In this document: positions 15,301-24,634 of the stretch, piece after piece | How the letters are laid out: the number at the start of each line of letters is the position of its first letter | Numbering within the stretch: position 1 is the first letter of the stretch | Assembly (NCBI RefSeq): GCF_021462225.1 | Contig: NC_061802.1 | Coordinates: 10,628,859 to 10,692,858 of the forward strand | Reading direction: 5' to 3' | DNA from: Girardinichthys multiradiatus | Taxonomy: Eukaryota; Chordata; Actinopteri; Cyprinodontiformes; Goodeidae | DNA length: 64,000 nt | The notes under the pieces: model-generated | What the model was told of the DNA's origin: nothing | The model's input: only the letters and a program-made list of their open reading frames with translations | The model's database searches: none | Program-made: the position numbers and the translations under genes

Positions 15301-18300
15301 AAACTGTTATATTAAATGATGCACAAGGTCAGCTTGTACCAACCCATTCAGATTTCAGACCCGTTGACAAACCATTTCATACCCATGTCCTTAATCAATG
15401 CAAATCACTTCATTTCTCTTGATAGTTCAGTATTAGAATGAATTATCGAGTCAGATATTGAAAGATTTCTTTTTTTAACCAGTAAGCTAGAGAAAGTTAT
15501 CAGTCTGGACTTCTAATAAATGAATGAGCTTTAATTCAGACTATTCAGTTGGAGCTCTGGCTCATGTTTAGAGTCGCTGTCCTGCTGTAATGTGAACCTC
15601 CTCTTTAGCATCACATCTTTTGGAACCTCTGACTGTTTTTCTTCAAGAAATGTCCTGTATTTAGCTCTCTCCATCTCCCCCATCAGCTCCGATTAGCTTC
15701 TCTGTTCTTGTTAAAGAGCTGCAACCCCAAAGCATGATGCTGCCATACCCATGCTCCCAGTGGACATTGTGTGTTTAGGATGTTGCTTTTCCTCAACAAA
15801 GTACTCCAAACGTAAGCCAGAAAGTATAAACCTGGTGTCACTTGACCAGGGTAAAGTCTTCCACCTGTTCTTCCCCCTGCATGTTTGTGGCAAACGGGGC
15901 TTTTTTCCCCCGTCGGCATATTATCCCATCTGAAGATTACAAACAACTGTGTAGGTTTATGATATGTAAACATTGAAGTGGAGGCGCAGTGCGTGGCGTA
16001 GCGATAGAGCGTGTGACCCAGACACAGAGGCCTCAGTCCTCGACATAGGCGTCCCCGGTTCGAGTACTAACCCGGAGACTTACCGCATGTCTTACCCCAC
16101 TTCCTGTCTGCCTACAATAGCGAAAATAAAAGGTTCCTAGTGCAGCTAAAAATAAAAAACATTTAAAATACACAGAAAAATAAAATCAAGAAGTATGAAT
16201 ACTTTTGCAAGGCACTACATATATTACAGCTTTAGCATCCAAATGTAATTTTTTTTAATAATAAAAGGGAGAACAAAACCAAAAATCTCAATCCAGAACC
16301 TTTTCTTCTAGGAAACTGAATGGAAACATTTAATTACACTGTTCTATAATGAAAATGACCTTTAGCCTGAGACCTGCCCAGGTGGCTTCATGCCACTTCT
16401 TCTGTAGTGATAAATTACAGCAGCAGAAACACCTTGCAAACTAAGCCATCTTATGAAATAAACATAAGCGAAGCCAGCTCTGCGATTAATCCAGGAACCC
16501 ACTATTCATCATTTCCTGATTCCACCTTGAACAAAATCTTCAAATCTCTACTCAAAGTCTGGTGATACTCCAGAGGGAAACAGACAAACACAAAGCTGGA
16601 CTGGTGTTTGGGCTCTCAGTGAAATGAGAGTAATTTGATGCCCAAGCAGACGGATCTCAAAAGACTTGTCCAGAAAAGGACCGCATTATTGGACTACTTC
16701 TGTCTGCCACTGACAATAACAGGAGAGAGCCTCGCAAATGACGCTGTGATTATAGAAGATGAAGAGGCGGAGAGGAGGCTGAGTGCAGGGGGTGTTGGTG
16801 AGGAATGAAGTGGGGGGGGGGGGGGGGGGGGCAGAAAGGCACTTTATGTCCAGGGAAAGACTGAAGAATGTGGGGATTAGGAAGGAGCGCGATGCAGCTC
16901 CTGAGTGGGGACTGAGTGGAGGGATTAGACGGGACAGGCCTAAGATGAGCTCGTTTGGCACTCTCCGGTTCACCCACACAAGCACACCTACTCTTGTGCC
17001 TGGCACTCTGCCTGGCCCTCCTGTGACAGTAATGCCCTTAAACTCCAGACTGCAACATGCCAACAGGGAGCAGACGGGGAGCCGCTCTGATCGTTACAGC
17101 ACCCTCCCCCACTGAGGAGTCTGCCAAAATTAGACCAGCTAAACATCGAAAGTAGGGTGACAAAAGGAAATAAACCAGAAATGAGAGGAAACTTAAAACA
17201 GAACGCTAAAAACCAGCTTGAAGTGATTTATTAATAAACTGAATGTAAAAGTTTAATTTTACACCATTTGACATTTTATAGATTGATTCGGCAAATCTGA
17301 GGCCGACTTGCTGGCTGTGGACAGCAAAAATCACACAATGAATATCTTTCAATAATATAGGCAAATGTTGAGGGTGATGAATAAGAGCCCTGACAAATAG
17401 GGGCAATAAATGATCCGCTCCTTTAATGACATAATCAATGAAGCCAAGATTTCAGGTTAAGTACAGCTTAGTCATTTGCTATTTTCTAGCAAATGACTAA
17501 GCTGTTTTCCTGGGGTTAACTTCTCAGTTTATATTCGACACAAGAACCTGTTAATGAACGATATTTATGCTTTTAGATAAAAGACCAGCTCATAAAGTCA
17601 TTTAGTGTAAAGGTTGTAAAACCGGACTTCCACCTAAACAAGTAAGCTTGAATCGGGTAAATAATGATTAAAACTATTTCTGGTTGGTTTACCTGTAGGA
17701 ACTTTAATATTAAAGATTTTTTTTTTATAATCAATGATTAAAATGCTAATAAGATAAGATGCCAAGATACAGTGCTTATTAACTCATTTTTTTGGACAAA
17801 TCACATCAACATGGAAAAAAATCCCCACATAAACCAATGTCGCGTGTCTTTGCAGAAAACAAGACCCAAAAAAAAAAAACTAACAAATCATAAAAACACA
17901 TAATATGCTTTTTCACAATTATCTAGCACTGAAAGCAAGAGAAAAAGAATAATATTTTAATATTTAAAATTGCAATGAGAGTATAAACAGACAGACATTT
18001 GTCCATCACTGTCTTGACATTAAATCAGACTAAACTTTTACTTTTAGGTCAAATTAGATTTAACAAAATTGTTTCTATTTGCTAAACACAACAGTTTTGG
18101 CCCCTTCCTTCAGACAGAACCAGTGTAACCGAGTCATGTTTGAAGGCCACACTTTTTTTTTTTTATCTGCCCACACATTTTCTATAAGACTGAGATCAGA
18201 ACTTTGTGATGACCGATCCAAAACATTGACGTTCTGGTGCTTTGTAATTAATTTGGCGATATGCTTAGCACGGTTCATTTTGGAACACCCATTTGTGCCC

Positions 18301-21300
18301 AAGCTCTGACTTCCTGGCTGATGTCGTTTCCACATAAGGTTCCTTCCTTACGATGCCATCCATTTTATTATTGCCTCCAGCAGCAAGACACCAACACATC
18401 ATGATGCCGTTCCCACCGTACTTCTTAGCTAGAATGGTGTCCTTAGGCTTTTCTTACAAATGTAATAATAAACATTATGGCCAAATAATTCAAGTTTAGT
18501 TAAATCAGGGTACAGAACATGTCTCTAAAAAGGTCTTTGTCCCAGAGTGCATTTTGGCTTCTTCCTTGCCGAGTAGCCTTTCAGCCCATGTTAGTACAGA
18601 GTTCATTCGCCAGCATCTTTAGCTATTTTCCTGGGGTTGATTCGGACATTTTGCACCAAAACACTCATCATTGGGACACAGACCCTGTCATGCGTCTTTA
18701 ACAGCATGACAACTGGCCATTCTCATGTTGTGCCTTCAGGTATTTGGAAAGAATAATGTTTTAGGTAAATATTTTTTTTCCTTTTATTCAGCAGCGGAAC
18801 AAAGAAACTTTCTGACAATAATAAGGTTTTATCAATATGCTCTACGGTTTTAAAAAGTGACCAGTATAGAACTGACTGGAAATTTGGTTTGATTTTGCTA
18901 CAGACAGTTAGCTGATTTTTCTCTCTACCAAACATGTTAGCAGTTGGCTTCATGTCGTTCCAGGTGAGTAATTAAGTTCAGTGTACAGCAAGCTAAAATA
19001 TTACTTCATAATTGTTGAAAAAACATTGCCATAAAGATGCCTCTAATTCCAAAACTGTTTGACCGTATAGTAATCTTAAGAGTTTGTGAACTTCTTAATT
19101 GTACCATTTAGCAAATAAATCATTTTGGGAATCCTATATTACTAAAACAGGAAATATTTAGTCCCATCTCTTGTCAGACAGTGAGAACAAAAGGTATATG
19201 TATTTTAAACAGCATGTACATTTCTACACATATTTTATTCACAAGGGAGAGCATGGATACAGTATCTGGGTGGCTATGCTTTAACTCTGCATGCAAAAAT
19301 TACATATATGTAATATGGATGGACACTTTTTGCCCTTATTTCACAAAATAAGGGCAAAAAGGCGACTGTGGCTCAGTAGGAAGAGTAGTCTTGCAATCAG
19401 AAGGTTGTGGGTTCAATTCCAGCTTCCTCCTGCCATATGTCGATGTGCCCCTGGGCAAGGCACTTAACCTCAAGTTGCCTACCGATCTGCGTATCGGTGT
19501 ATGAATGTGTGAGCGTTAGTGAGTGCAGTTGGGGGAATGTGGCTCTAGTGTAAAGCGCTTTGAGTGGTCTGCATGACTGGAAAAGCGCTACATAAGTTCA
19601 GTCCATTTACCAGTTGTCCTCTTAGTCACAACTTCGTCCTAAGAAGTGGCAACTTTCTAAATTACTATTAAGTAAATAAAAACAGCTATACTGTGGCTTT
19701 TTCCAATCTTTGGGCTATTTTTCAATTCAAATTCTCAACTTTTAAATAAACAATTGTACTACAGTGTGAAAAACAGAAGAGAAAATATTACCTAATGTTT
19801 GAGAACAAGCTTAAAACATACAAGTACTTATTTATAGGAATAAAATGCTTATCCATCTGAAAAATTTATTAGAACTCACATGCAGATAAATTCAAAATTT
19901 GAAGCGAAATAAAGGAATTTTTACTTTACCTAACTTTGATCAACGGAAATGCCGAGTGTGGCAAAAGCAAATAAAGCAAAGCTGATAAAACAGCGATGAT
20001 GTGTGCATGACCACCTTCTGTTTTTCTCTACGACTGACGGGGAAATACACATTCTGGCAGACATGCTGGCTCCCATGAAAACAATGAATGTCCGCAGGCC
20101 ATAAACAAACAACAGCCATTAATCTCTTCAAGCTAATAAATGACTGAAATAAAAGCAGGAACATTTTCCCAAAGAGACCACACACAGGGACAGGAAGCGA
20201 TGGCCAAAGTTGTCTTTGGGTGAAGACCAGTCCTCCATCATATCCTTACATTAGCTGTCTACAACCATCATGTACAGTGAAGTGGTAATCTGTTTTGGAA
20301 AATATGAAGTCCCTAAGTGAAAGCGGCCAATAACAAATACTCTCGATGAAGCCTCCAATGAAAGCAAGAGAGTACTGGAAACAGGGTGTGTGAATTAAGA
20401 GTGTGTGGATTATTACAAGCTGCATGACAAATTAAACATGTCAACCCAGCTGTAGTGATCCTGCAAAAAGATCTGGTCATAAGAACCCAGAGGAGCTGAG
20501 ATGCACAAAAAGTCCCACTTCTACTTTAGTATAGAGTGGACTGACCAAACAAACCACTGTGATGCAATGATTTTCTAATTTCCCAAGACTTTAATTCAAA
20601 CAAAACATTCACAGACGTTTGTATAGTTCTTGGATACAGTTTAATTCAACTAGTCTTGACATTTCAATACCTCTAGACTGACACGCATAACAGAAGGACT
20701 GGAAATGACAGGTCCTCAATGATGGAGCTGTAGCACAAAGTGAATTCAACCCTGGTAGTTACTAGATACACACTGAGAAATTGGGTGTTGATTCAATCAG
20801 ACGATTTCTAGTTTGATTAGATCAGAAACTCAAATATCCTATCTTTGAACAATCAGTAAATGCATCACAATAAGCATTAAACTGTCACTCGCAACAAGCC
20901 TCTTTGGTGTGGAAGTTGTTAATGAAAGAAGACAAATCAAAGTTATCTGTTATTAGTATTTGTGAGGTATTTAACAATGAAGACAGTGGATGAACAAAGA
21001 TGATCATTTCGACCTTTGTGGAGACTTTTGGTGAATAAGAAAGCTCGATGGAACCTATCAAAATCTCTCTGTTTTATCCTTTAAAGTTTTTAATGACTGA
21101 TTTATTACCGTTTTAGTAATGCTAAACGCGTTAACTAGGAGGAAAATAGTGTGAAATGTGAATACCATATTAATCCTGTCTGCTTTTAAATAATAGTTAA
21201 ACCCTGTTTTACCGCAGCTGTTCTTAGATCGTTTTATATTCCAATTTTTAAAAGAGACATCACAATCGGCAGGACAAAGCTTTCCAAAACTGGAGATCAG

Positions 21301-24300
21301 AAATTGGCCACAAAACTCTGATTGGTGCATCTCTAGTATTTCCACTTTACTGTGTTTCCTTTGGGTGCCCGCAAAAACAAAAATCTCTCATTTCTGTTCA
21401 TCTTAACTTCAGAGATCAGCAGATTCATAACGTTAATATCAAGAGATGTGCACCGAAATACAACTAGATACCAAACCATAGAAGAAGAAAACCCGGCGTT
21501 AAAATGACCTGAATACGCAGACAGAAATAGACTTCTGTTGGCTTCAAACTGTTGCAGATTCACGTGAACAAATCTAACAACTATTAAAAACAGAGTATTA
21601 AAGAGTCATCCTAAATATTTGTGATTGGACCACATTGTAATAGTAGTGACAGGCCTATAATGTGTTTAAGTTATAACACCGTAGCATGGACCAGAAAACT
21701 AAAATTCCCCTTTAACTTTTACCAGAAGTCTTCCTCGGGTGCTTGAAACTTCAAAGGGGGTCGATGCTGAATAGAGTCAAGCTCCATGAAAGTGGATGAG
21801 CCACTTTCCGCGAGTGTGTGTGGCTTAACCCTGAAAACCAAGACACCAGCAGCCTCAGGCATTTGGGACGTATGAGACTGTATTCCTTCCACAGACGGCA
21901 GATGTATAATTTGGTTTACTGAGTTTTCTACAAATTAAAATGTGCATCTTATAACGACATAAACCCTAAGTGAGCACATTTATACAATAATCAAATGTGG
22001 ATTAGAAACCAACCCTTAAAATTACAGGTTATCTACATGCAGTTTACCACTTGCAGATTAAAATGTTGAGTATTTTTCAAAGTCAGCTTTAAGGCATTTT
22101 TTAACGAGCAAATATAACCATTACATCAACGAATACGGCACAGACTATATATGGGAGATGGACGCCAAGCAAAAAAACAATTTTTTAGCATTTATAGTCT
22201 TAATGACACAAGGTTAATTTTACTCTTAATTGCAGTAAAATAAGAACACCCCCCACTAAATTTGATTCATTAGGTGTTTTACAATGTGAATTTAAACTAA
22301 ATTTGCTCATCTACTTTAAGAAATTCTTGTTTTTATGTTCTAAGTAAGGTTATGTAAAGAATTAATTGTAATTGATATGTAATTATATATCAAAATCGCA
22401 TATCCAATATACTAATAGCAAAAAAAACAAACTTGTTAATAGTAGAGATGGGGCTTTTACTGTCCAACATGAATTTCTTGCTAAGGTTGGGTGAAATATA
22501 AAATTTTCCCAACCGATATTCGTCGGTCCAACAAATGACGATGGACAATATATTCGCGCAGGTGACATTTGGACTTTTTTGTGGGCGGAGCAATGTAAAC
22601 ATACATGGACTGATTTAGAACCAAAATGTCCAAAAATAAAGGAACTAGTTGCCAAAAAAATAATACCAAGTCGCCTATTTGAGATTATTTTTGCTTCAAA
22701 CCGGATGAAAGAGGTAAAATATATATGTGCATACCAGCCACAAGCACACCTTCAGAACGCGTCTTCAGCACCGCTGGGAATATTGTTAACAACCTGTTAA
22801 AACCCAATAAGATCAACTCGCTTGTTTTCTTGTCAAATAATTTAACAACTTTATTTGGAAGGAAGAGTTTCTCCTTTCCTTCTTCTTCTAACTCTATATT
22901 GAGACAGTTTTTGGATTATTCATTCATTCATCTATTGTGAATGCACCAAATCGCTCAGAAAGACTTAAAACTGATTCTTTTTTTTCTTTTTCTTTTTAAA
23001 TGGAAGAGCACATGTTCGCTGGAGGAGACCATTTTTATTTTTTGTTTAATTTTGCAGTTGTTGTTTTATACTTAGCTTAGGTTGTAAGACAGATAAACAC
23101 TGGAACGGCCTGTAAACGCAATTAAACTGGGGTAAAAAAAAAAGCCAGTCTCTGTTTCCCTCGCCACCACTGTGGTTATTATATGAATACATGTTTTTCC
23201 TAAACATGGGCTACCGCCATTCATTCTTTCTATTGGAAGTTTGAGTAAATAAAGCGCCGCTGCTCATGCCACATGCAATTTACAATAGGGCCTACCACAC
23301 ATCTGTTATAATGAAATTCCACACTTTTCCTGATTAATTTCTAGATTCTCTGTCCTTTTTACACAAATAAAAACATAAATAAATAAAAAGTCACTATAAT
23401 TTTTTTTTTCCCCAGATATTTGTTGATCATCTATATTGATGGATGGTTGAACTGATGCAAAGATGGATGTATGAATAAATTAGGTAGAAAAGTAGATGCA
23501 TGGAGGGATGCATGGAAAAAGATATGCATGCATGGGTGGATGTACAAACAGAAACATTGAGGCACACAGATGCATGGAACAATAGATGTATTGATGGATG
23601 TATGTAGGGACAATTAAGCATTTACTGATGTACAGATGGAACAAACAGATATATCTGTGTATGAGTGGAGGGAATAACATGGACGTCCATATGGAAGAAA
23701 ACTGATGTATTTCTTAATGAATCAATAAAAAATGTGATGCATTTTTGGAAAAATACTGGAGAAAATGGATGGATGGATGAAAGAAATAGATGCATGTATG
23801 TATGAAGTAGATCTATGGATAGATGTTGGATGAAAGCAAAAATAAATGTATGGATGGAAGTCTGTAAATACAGATGCATTGTTAGAATCATGTATGCAAG
23901 TAAAGAAAAATACATGCCTGGATAAATGCATGGATGCAACTTTTAGACAATAGGATAAGGAAATAAACATATCTTTCCCATACTCCATTTTCTTATTTAA
24001 CCTGGAAAATGCTTATTCTAAATTGCTTACTTTCCCAGGCTGCGTAGGAACCCTTTGCAGTCATGAATGTAGAGAACATAAACCAACTGTGAGGACAAAA
24101 TGCAAATAGACTCAAGTGTGTTGTAAGATTCCCGCTGTTATCAGCTCCTCTGTGTCCAGATTTCAGGCCGCTGGAGAGACAACACCCAGCCTCAACAGCC
24201 CAACCTGGGGCAGGACAAATCTTCCCCCCCGGCGCCTTGTAGCTGCTCCTTAGCCTTTAGCCAACGGCCGACACTCCACATACATAAACTAGCTTAGCTT

Positions 24301-24634
24301 AGCTACTCCAAAGTCCCGATATAAAATGTCTGTCACGATCTTTGACGGTTTGCGTGTGTTTCTGAAGGCACCAGGGCAGAATAAAAGCCAAACGGGGGTC
24401 TCTTTGTGTGTTTGGATGTGGCTATGCAGCGGTGCTGAGTGCTGTTGTAGTAAATACCGATGTATGAGTGCCCAGCTAGCACAGCTCCAGAGCCAAACAA
24501 CTACGAGTTTTTTTTCTTTCTCACGGGCAGAAAGGAGGATTCATTCCTCCTCTGCTAGCGCACCGCCTGCTGCCGCTTTCCCCGTACAAACCTCACATTC
24601 CGAAAGGGGAAACGAACTGTACCTGGTTCTCCAT
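234..24634 (-). CDS. mllt1: mllt1 (ENL): YEATS-domain chromatin reader, 12 coding exons, complete coding sequence
   Basis: ENL reads acylated histone H3 through its N-terminal YEATS domain and links chromatin to the super elongation complex (AF4, P-TEFb) and to DOT1L in the nucleus. Twelve exons join in frame to 1755 nt, giving 584 aa plus stop; human ENL is 559 aa. The YEATS domain covers about residues 5-138, and the pocket residues F28, H56, S58, F59, G77, Y78 and A79 fall at the same numbers as in human ENL/AF9. A Ser/Lys-rich disordered middle contains [18 protein letters not shown]. An acidic [12 protein letters not shown] stretch follows, and the last ~70 residues form the AHD partner-binding domain ending LEATAT. 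ENL is preferred over AF9 (mllt3) because of QLKKK, GDIQHF and the linker [18 protein letters not shown]. The 3' UTR runs off the left edge. The teleost a/b copy cannot be assigned here. Confidence 0.96.
442..1950 (-). mobile_element. degenerate Tc1-like element (TIR family CCTTGCAAAAGTATTC)
   Basis: The left end reads CAGAGCCTTGCTAAAGTATTC, one of the commonest teleost Tc1 ends as I recall it. Blocks such as CCATCTTCCCATCGACTCTG and ATGATGTCGCCACCACCATG correspond to its reverse-oriented transposase. Stops and frameshifts break the gene throughout. The right end decays near 1950. It lies in the last mllt1 intron, so any transposase would share the gene's strand. Confidence 0.8.
1490..1640 (+). 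mobile_element. short LINE 3'-tail fragment inserted in the Tc1-like element
   Basis: ACAGACCTCTACAGGAG, a CCCACAGCCATCAGCA block and the ending TTTGGGATTAATAAAGTA interrupt the Tc1 sequence, which resumes at TTTAAACTTCTCCACAGCC. The block resembles the 3' untranslated tail of L2/Rex-type LINEs. Confidence 0.55.
2020..2091 (-). CDS. mllt1: mllt1 coding exon 11 (AHD helix)
   Basis: This 72-bp exon encodes [20 protein letters not shown] and VLQQ. It is the first helix of the AHD, which folds on binding AF4-family proteins, DOT1L, CBX8 or BCOR. The acceptor is CTGCAG and the donor is CAG|GTGGGT. It is too short to show up in an open-frame scan. Confidence 0.95.
2378..3218. mobile_element. hAT-type non-autonomous element with near-perfect 8-bp target duplication
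   Basis: The ends CAGTGGTGTC and, inverted, CAAAGGTGTC form short terminal repeats. The flanks are GCTTAGAC on the left and GTTTAGAC on the right, an 8-bp duplication with one mismatch, as hAT elements make. Another MITE sits inside at 2746-3032. Confidence 0.65.
2746..3032. mobile_element. MITE with TAGGGCTGCAAC ends, nested
   Basis: TAGGGCTGCAAC on the left mirrors GTTTCAGCCCTA on the right, with AATCGATTAAT-like palindromic sequence between. The flanks GGCCCTAC and GGCCTAAC suggest an imperfect 8-bp duplication. It resembles an abundant teleost MITE. Confidence 0.7.
3525..3590 (-). CDS. mllt1: mllt1 coding exon 10
   Basis: This 66-bp exon encodes [20 protein letters not shown] then DK, leading into the AHD domain. 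The acceptor is TTCTAAAG and the donor is GACAAG|GTAGG. It is in phase 0 at both ends. Confidence 0.93.
3978..4201. mobile_element. palindromic MITE (GGTGTCCAACTCC type), copy 1
   Basis: CAGAGGTGTCCAACTCC on the left is answered by GGGGTTGGCTACCCCCTG on the right. Inside, TAGATGCATCCCTTCTCC is the inverse of GGAGAAGGGATGCATCTA. Related copies occur near 10803, 13748, 42259 and 44693. Confidence 0.65.
4236..5220 (+). repeat. long dispersed teleost repeat (TTTATATAGCGCC type)
   Basis: The block starts AATTCAGTTTTATTTATATA. It contains the hallmark GACAGTGGAGAGGAAAAACT, a stretch with GAAACCTCCAGCAGAACCAG, and TGTGAGCGGCCATCTGCC. A reverse-oriented fragment of the same family is at 27361-27680. 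Its class is unknown to me. Open frames inside it are not credible genes. Confidence 0.65.
5221..5789. other. mllt1 intron 9 remainder
   Basis: There is a short block near 5330-5400 (TACCACCGTGCTTTACAGTT) that resembles a Tc1-like remnant. The rest, including a weak ATGAGA-rich patch at 5480-5540, shows nothing I can assign. Confidence 0.3.
5790..5889 (-). CDS. mllt1: mllt1 coding exon 9
   Basis: The exon encodes [20 protein letters not shown] then [13 protein letters not shown]. The human counterpart is [20 protein letters not shown] followed by a proline-rich stretch. The acceptor is TTGACAG and the donor is AACAAA|GTGAGT. Confidence 0.94.
6194..6305 (-). CDS. mllt1: mllt1 coding exon 8 (acidic region)
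   Basis: The exon encodes [20 protein letters not shown], then [17 protein letters not shown]. Human ENL has [20 protein letters not shown]. The acceptor is CTCTCAG and the donor is CTCTCG|GTCAGT. No long open frame marks the exon; it was found from the homologous peptide. Confidence 0.93.
6445..6804 (-). mobile_element. tRNA-derived SINE
   Basis: Read on the minus strand the head is GCACGGTGGCGCAGTGGGTA with a later GGTTCAACTCC, matching the A and B boxes of a tRNA promoter. The body contains TTGTCCTTAGGTGTATAAAT and GACTGGCGACCTGTCCAG. A partial copy lies at 52020-52150. Confidence 0.7.
7750..8060 (-). mobile_element. SINE-like repeat with tRNA-like head and AGCGCTAT tail
   Basis: On the minus strand a GGTTCAAACC B-box-like motif follows the head. 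CTTGGGCAACACACGTCACC and GTGTGCCCCAGGGCAGCTGT form the body, and the end is AAAGCGCTATACCAGTTCAG then GCCATTTACC. The tail is shared with the SINE at 19362-19612. Confidence 0.6.
8405..8495 (-). CDS. mllt1: mllt1 coding exon 7 (Ser-rich acidic stretch)
   Basis: The exon encodes [20 protein letters not shown] and [10 protein letters not shown], matching the human [15 protein letters not shown] stretch. The acceptor is TCTAACAG and the donor is CAAG|GTAGG. The longer open frame overlapping it is in the wrong phase. Confidence 0.93.
9056..9694 (-). CDS. mllt1: mllt1 coding exon 6 (large disordered Ser/Lys-rich exon)
   Basis: This 639-bp exon encodes 213 residues of low-complexity sequence. In order these are [20 protein letters not shown], a Ser/Asp/Lys stretch, [12 protein letters not shown], a glycine run ([17 protein letters not shown]), the basic nuclear-localisation-like [10 protein letters not shown], and [17 protein letters not shown]. 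The acceptor is TTCTTCTCAG and the donor is AGAG|GTATGAG. In human ENL a proline run occupies the place of the glycine run. Confidence 0.96.
9925..10390. repeat. dispersed teleost repeat of unknown class
   Basis: Blocks such as AGCCTGTTTGAATAAGAGTG, GGGTTTTGGACCAACTGAAG and GTTGCAATAGTCTAGACGAG belong to a repeat I recall as common in fish introns. It lies in the mllt1 intron upstream of the large exon. No open frame is credible. Confidence 0.45.
10803..11027. mobile_element. palindromic MITE, copy 2
   Basis: TCTCAACCATGGTCCTCAGG on the left mirrors GGGCCAGGGTTAGAACC on the right. Inside, ACACATCTAAAACACGCAGG is typical of the family. It lies in an mllt1 intron. Confidence 0.55.
11390..11515 (-). 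CDS. mllt1: mllt1 coding exon 5 (linker after YEATS)
   Basis: The exon encodes [36 protein letters not shown] and TSHVSK. The linker is nearly identical to human ENL and differs from AF9, so it is the main argument for calling mllt1. The acceptor is AATTTCAG and the donor is AAAG|GTAGG. Confidence 0.95.
11516..13259. other. mllt1 intron 4
   Basis: AT-rich sequence without exons. Around 12180-12290 a loose GGACAAATGGA-type repeat occurs, and 12320-12480 faintly resembles the 3' end of a Tc1-like transposase. I see nothing else. Confidence 0.35.
13260..13403 (-). CDS. mllt1: mllt1 coding exon 4 (end of YEATS domain)
   Basis: The exon encodes [18 protein letters not shown], then the conserved [17 protein letters not shown] and the end IKAGG. 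The acceptor is TTGTTCAG and the donor is GGAGGG|GTAAGG. It is 144 bp and in phase 0 at both ends. Confidence 0.96.
13748..13955. mobile_element. palindromic MITE, copy 3
   Basis: CAGGCGTGGGCAACTCCAGT on the left has a decayed partner on the right. AATCAGGTGTTGGTACAAGG and ACTCATCTAAAACTTGTAGG are family blocks. It lies in an mllt1 intron. Confidence 0.5.
14143..14225 (-). CDS. mllt1: mllt1 coding exon 3 (YEATS, GYAGF pocket)
   Basis: The exon encodes [20 protein letters not shown] and continues to YFKNK. The acceptor is CTGCAG|TATGCAAG. A GCAAG|GATCC acceptor was considered but would lose the conserved V-C-K. The donor is AACAAG|GTAGG. The aromatic pocket residue Y78 lies here. Confidence 0.95.
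14226..15102. other. mllt1 intron 2
   Basis: AT-rich single-copy sequence. A short GTATTCACAAC near 14337 may be a trace of a Tc1 end. I see no exon or clear repeat. Confidence 0.3.
15103..15283 (-). CDS. mllt1: mllt1 coding exon 2 (YEATS, first part)
   Basis: The exon encodes [15 protein letters not shown] through DSFPKPKR. The acceptor is TTTTCAG and the donor is GAGAG|GTGAGC. It ends one base into the Val codon that exon 3 completes. It carries the YEATS residues F28, H56, S58 and F59. Confidence 0.96.
15560..16217. mobile_element. degenerate Tc1-like element with a SINE inside
   Basis: The right end reads GTATGAATACTTTTGCAAGG CACT, the inverse of the terminal repeat at 442. Body blocks such as GTCGCTGTCCTGCTGTAATG and AAAGCATGATGCTGCCATAC match the same family as I recall it. 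The left end is lost, and a SINE at 15981-16150 interrupts it. Confidence 0.6.
15981..16150 (+). mobile_element. tRNA-derived SINE
   Basis: The head GCGTGGCGTAGCGATAGAGC and the later CCCCGGTTCGAGTACTAACC correspond to A and B boxes. The 3' part carries ACTTCCTGTCTGCC and an AAAATAAAA tail. Other copies are at 26417-26505 and, reversed, 42889-43036. Confidence 0.75.
16812..16831 (+). repeat. poly-G run of 20
   Basis: An uninterrupted run of 20 G lies in mllt1 intron 1. Such runs can form four-stranded structures and are often mis-sequenced. Confidence 0.9.
17463..17505. repeat. perfect hairpin, 19-bp arms, 5-nt loop
   Basis: ACAGCTTAGTCATTTGCTA is followed by TTTTC and then by its exact reverse complement. 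It lies in mllt1 intron 1 with no mobile-element ends around it. Confidence 0.95.
18070..18735 (-). pseudogene. Tc1-like transposase remnant
   Basis: On the minus strand an open piece reads [20 protein letters not shown], the third-acid region of a Tc1-type DDE transposase. It is preceded by [20 protein letters not shown]. Upstream sequence to about 18735 gives further decayed transposase, including a CATCATGATGCCG block. The gene is broken. Confidence 0.7.
19362..19612 (+). mobile_element. tRNA-derived SINE
   Basis: The head GGCGACTGTGGCTCAGTAGG and GTTGTGGGTTCAATTCCAGC fit A and B boxes. The body has CCCTGGGCAAGGCACTTAAC and the tail AAAAGCGCTACATAAGTTCA then GTCCATTTACC. Confidence 0.75.
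19940..20520. other. repeat-free stretch of mllt1 intron 1
   Basis: No mobile-element signature is visible. The stretch has clustered motifs of the kind found in enhancers (TAAACAAACA fork-head-like, several TTAAT cores). This is a suggestion from composition only. Confidence 0.25.
22560..22950 (+). pseudogene. hAT transposase remnant (C-terminal dimerisation region)
   Basis: The frame starting at 22725 reads [20 protein letters not shown] then [19 protein letters not shown]. The phrase [14 protein letters not shown] is the hallmark of the hAT C-terminal dimerisation domain. Upstream sequence is frameshifted, and no complete element or ends are visible. Confidence 0.8.
23430..23945. repeat. 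degenerate GATG/ATGG tetranucleotide satellite
   Basis: About 500 bp of drifting GATGGATG, GATGCATGG and GATGTATG units. The minus-strand open frames over it (rich in His, Ile and Tyr) are by-products of the repeat. Confidence 0.85.
24623..24634 (-). CDS. mllt1: mllt1 coding exon 1 (12 coding bases, Met-Glu-Asn-Gln)
   Basis: Only four codons, M-E-N-Q, lie here, followed by the donor GTACAG. Human ENL starts M-D-N-Q before CTVQV, so the short start exon fits the family. It is followed by a 9.3-kb intron and joins exon 2 in phase 0. It sits in the GC-rich promoter region, just downstream of CCAAT boxes. Confidence 0.88.

Larger units (their letters stand above)
15284..24622 (-). other. mllt1: mllt1 intron 1 (9.3 kb)
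   Basis: The intron runs from GTACAG at its 5' end to TTTTCAG at its 3' end. Repeats listed separately fill parts of it: Tc1-like remnants, SINEs, a hAT fossil and a GATG-type satellite. Stretches at 16220-16800, 16850-17460, 19940-20520 and 20700-22300 look like single-copy DNA without open frames. I see no exon in them. The 19940-20520 stretch is the best place to look for an intronic enhancer. Confidence 0.6.

Noticed and set aside
23422..23990. Several minus-strand frames rich in His, Ile and Ser
   Set aside because: They are translations of a GATG-type satellite.
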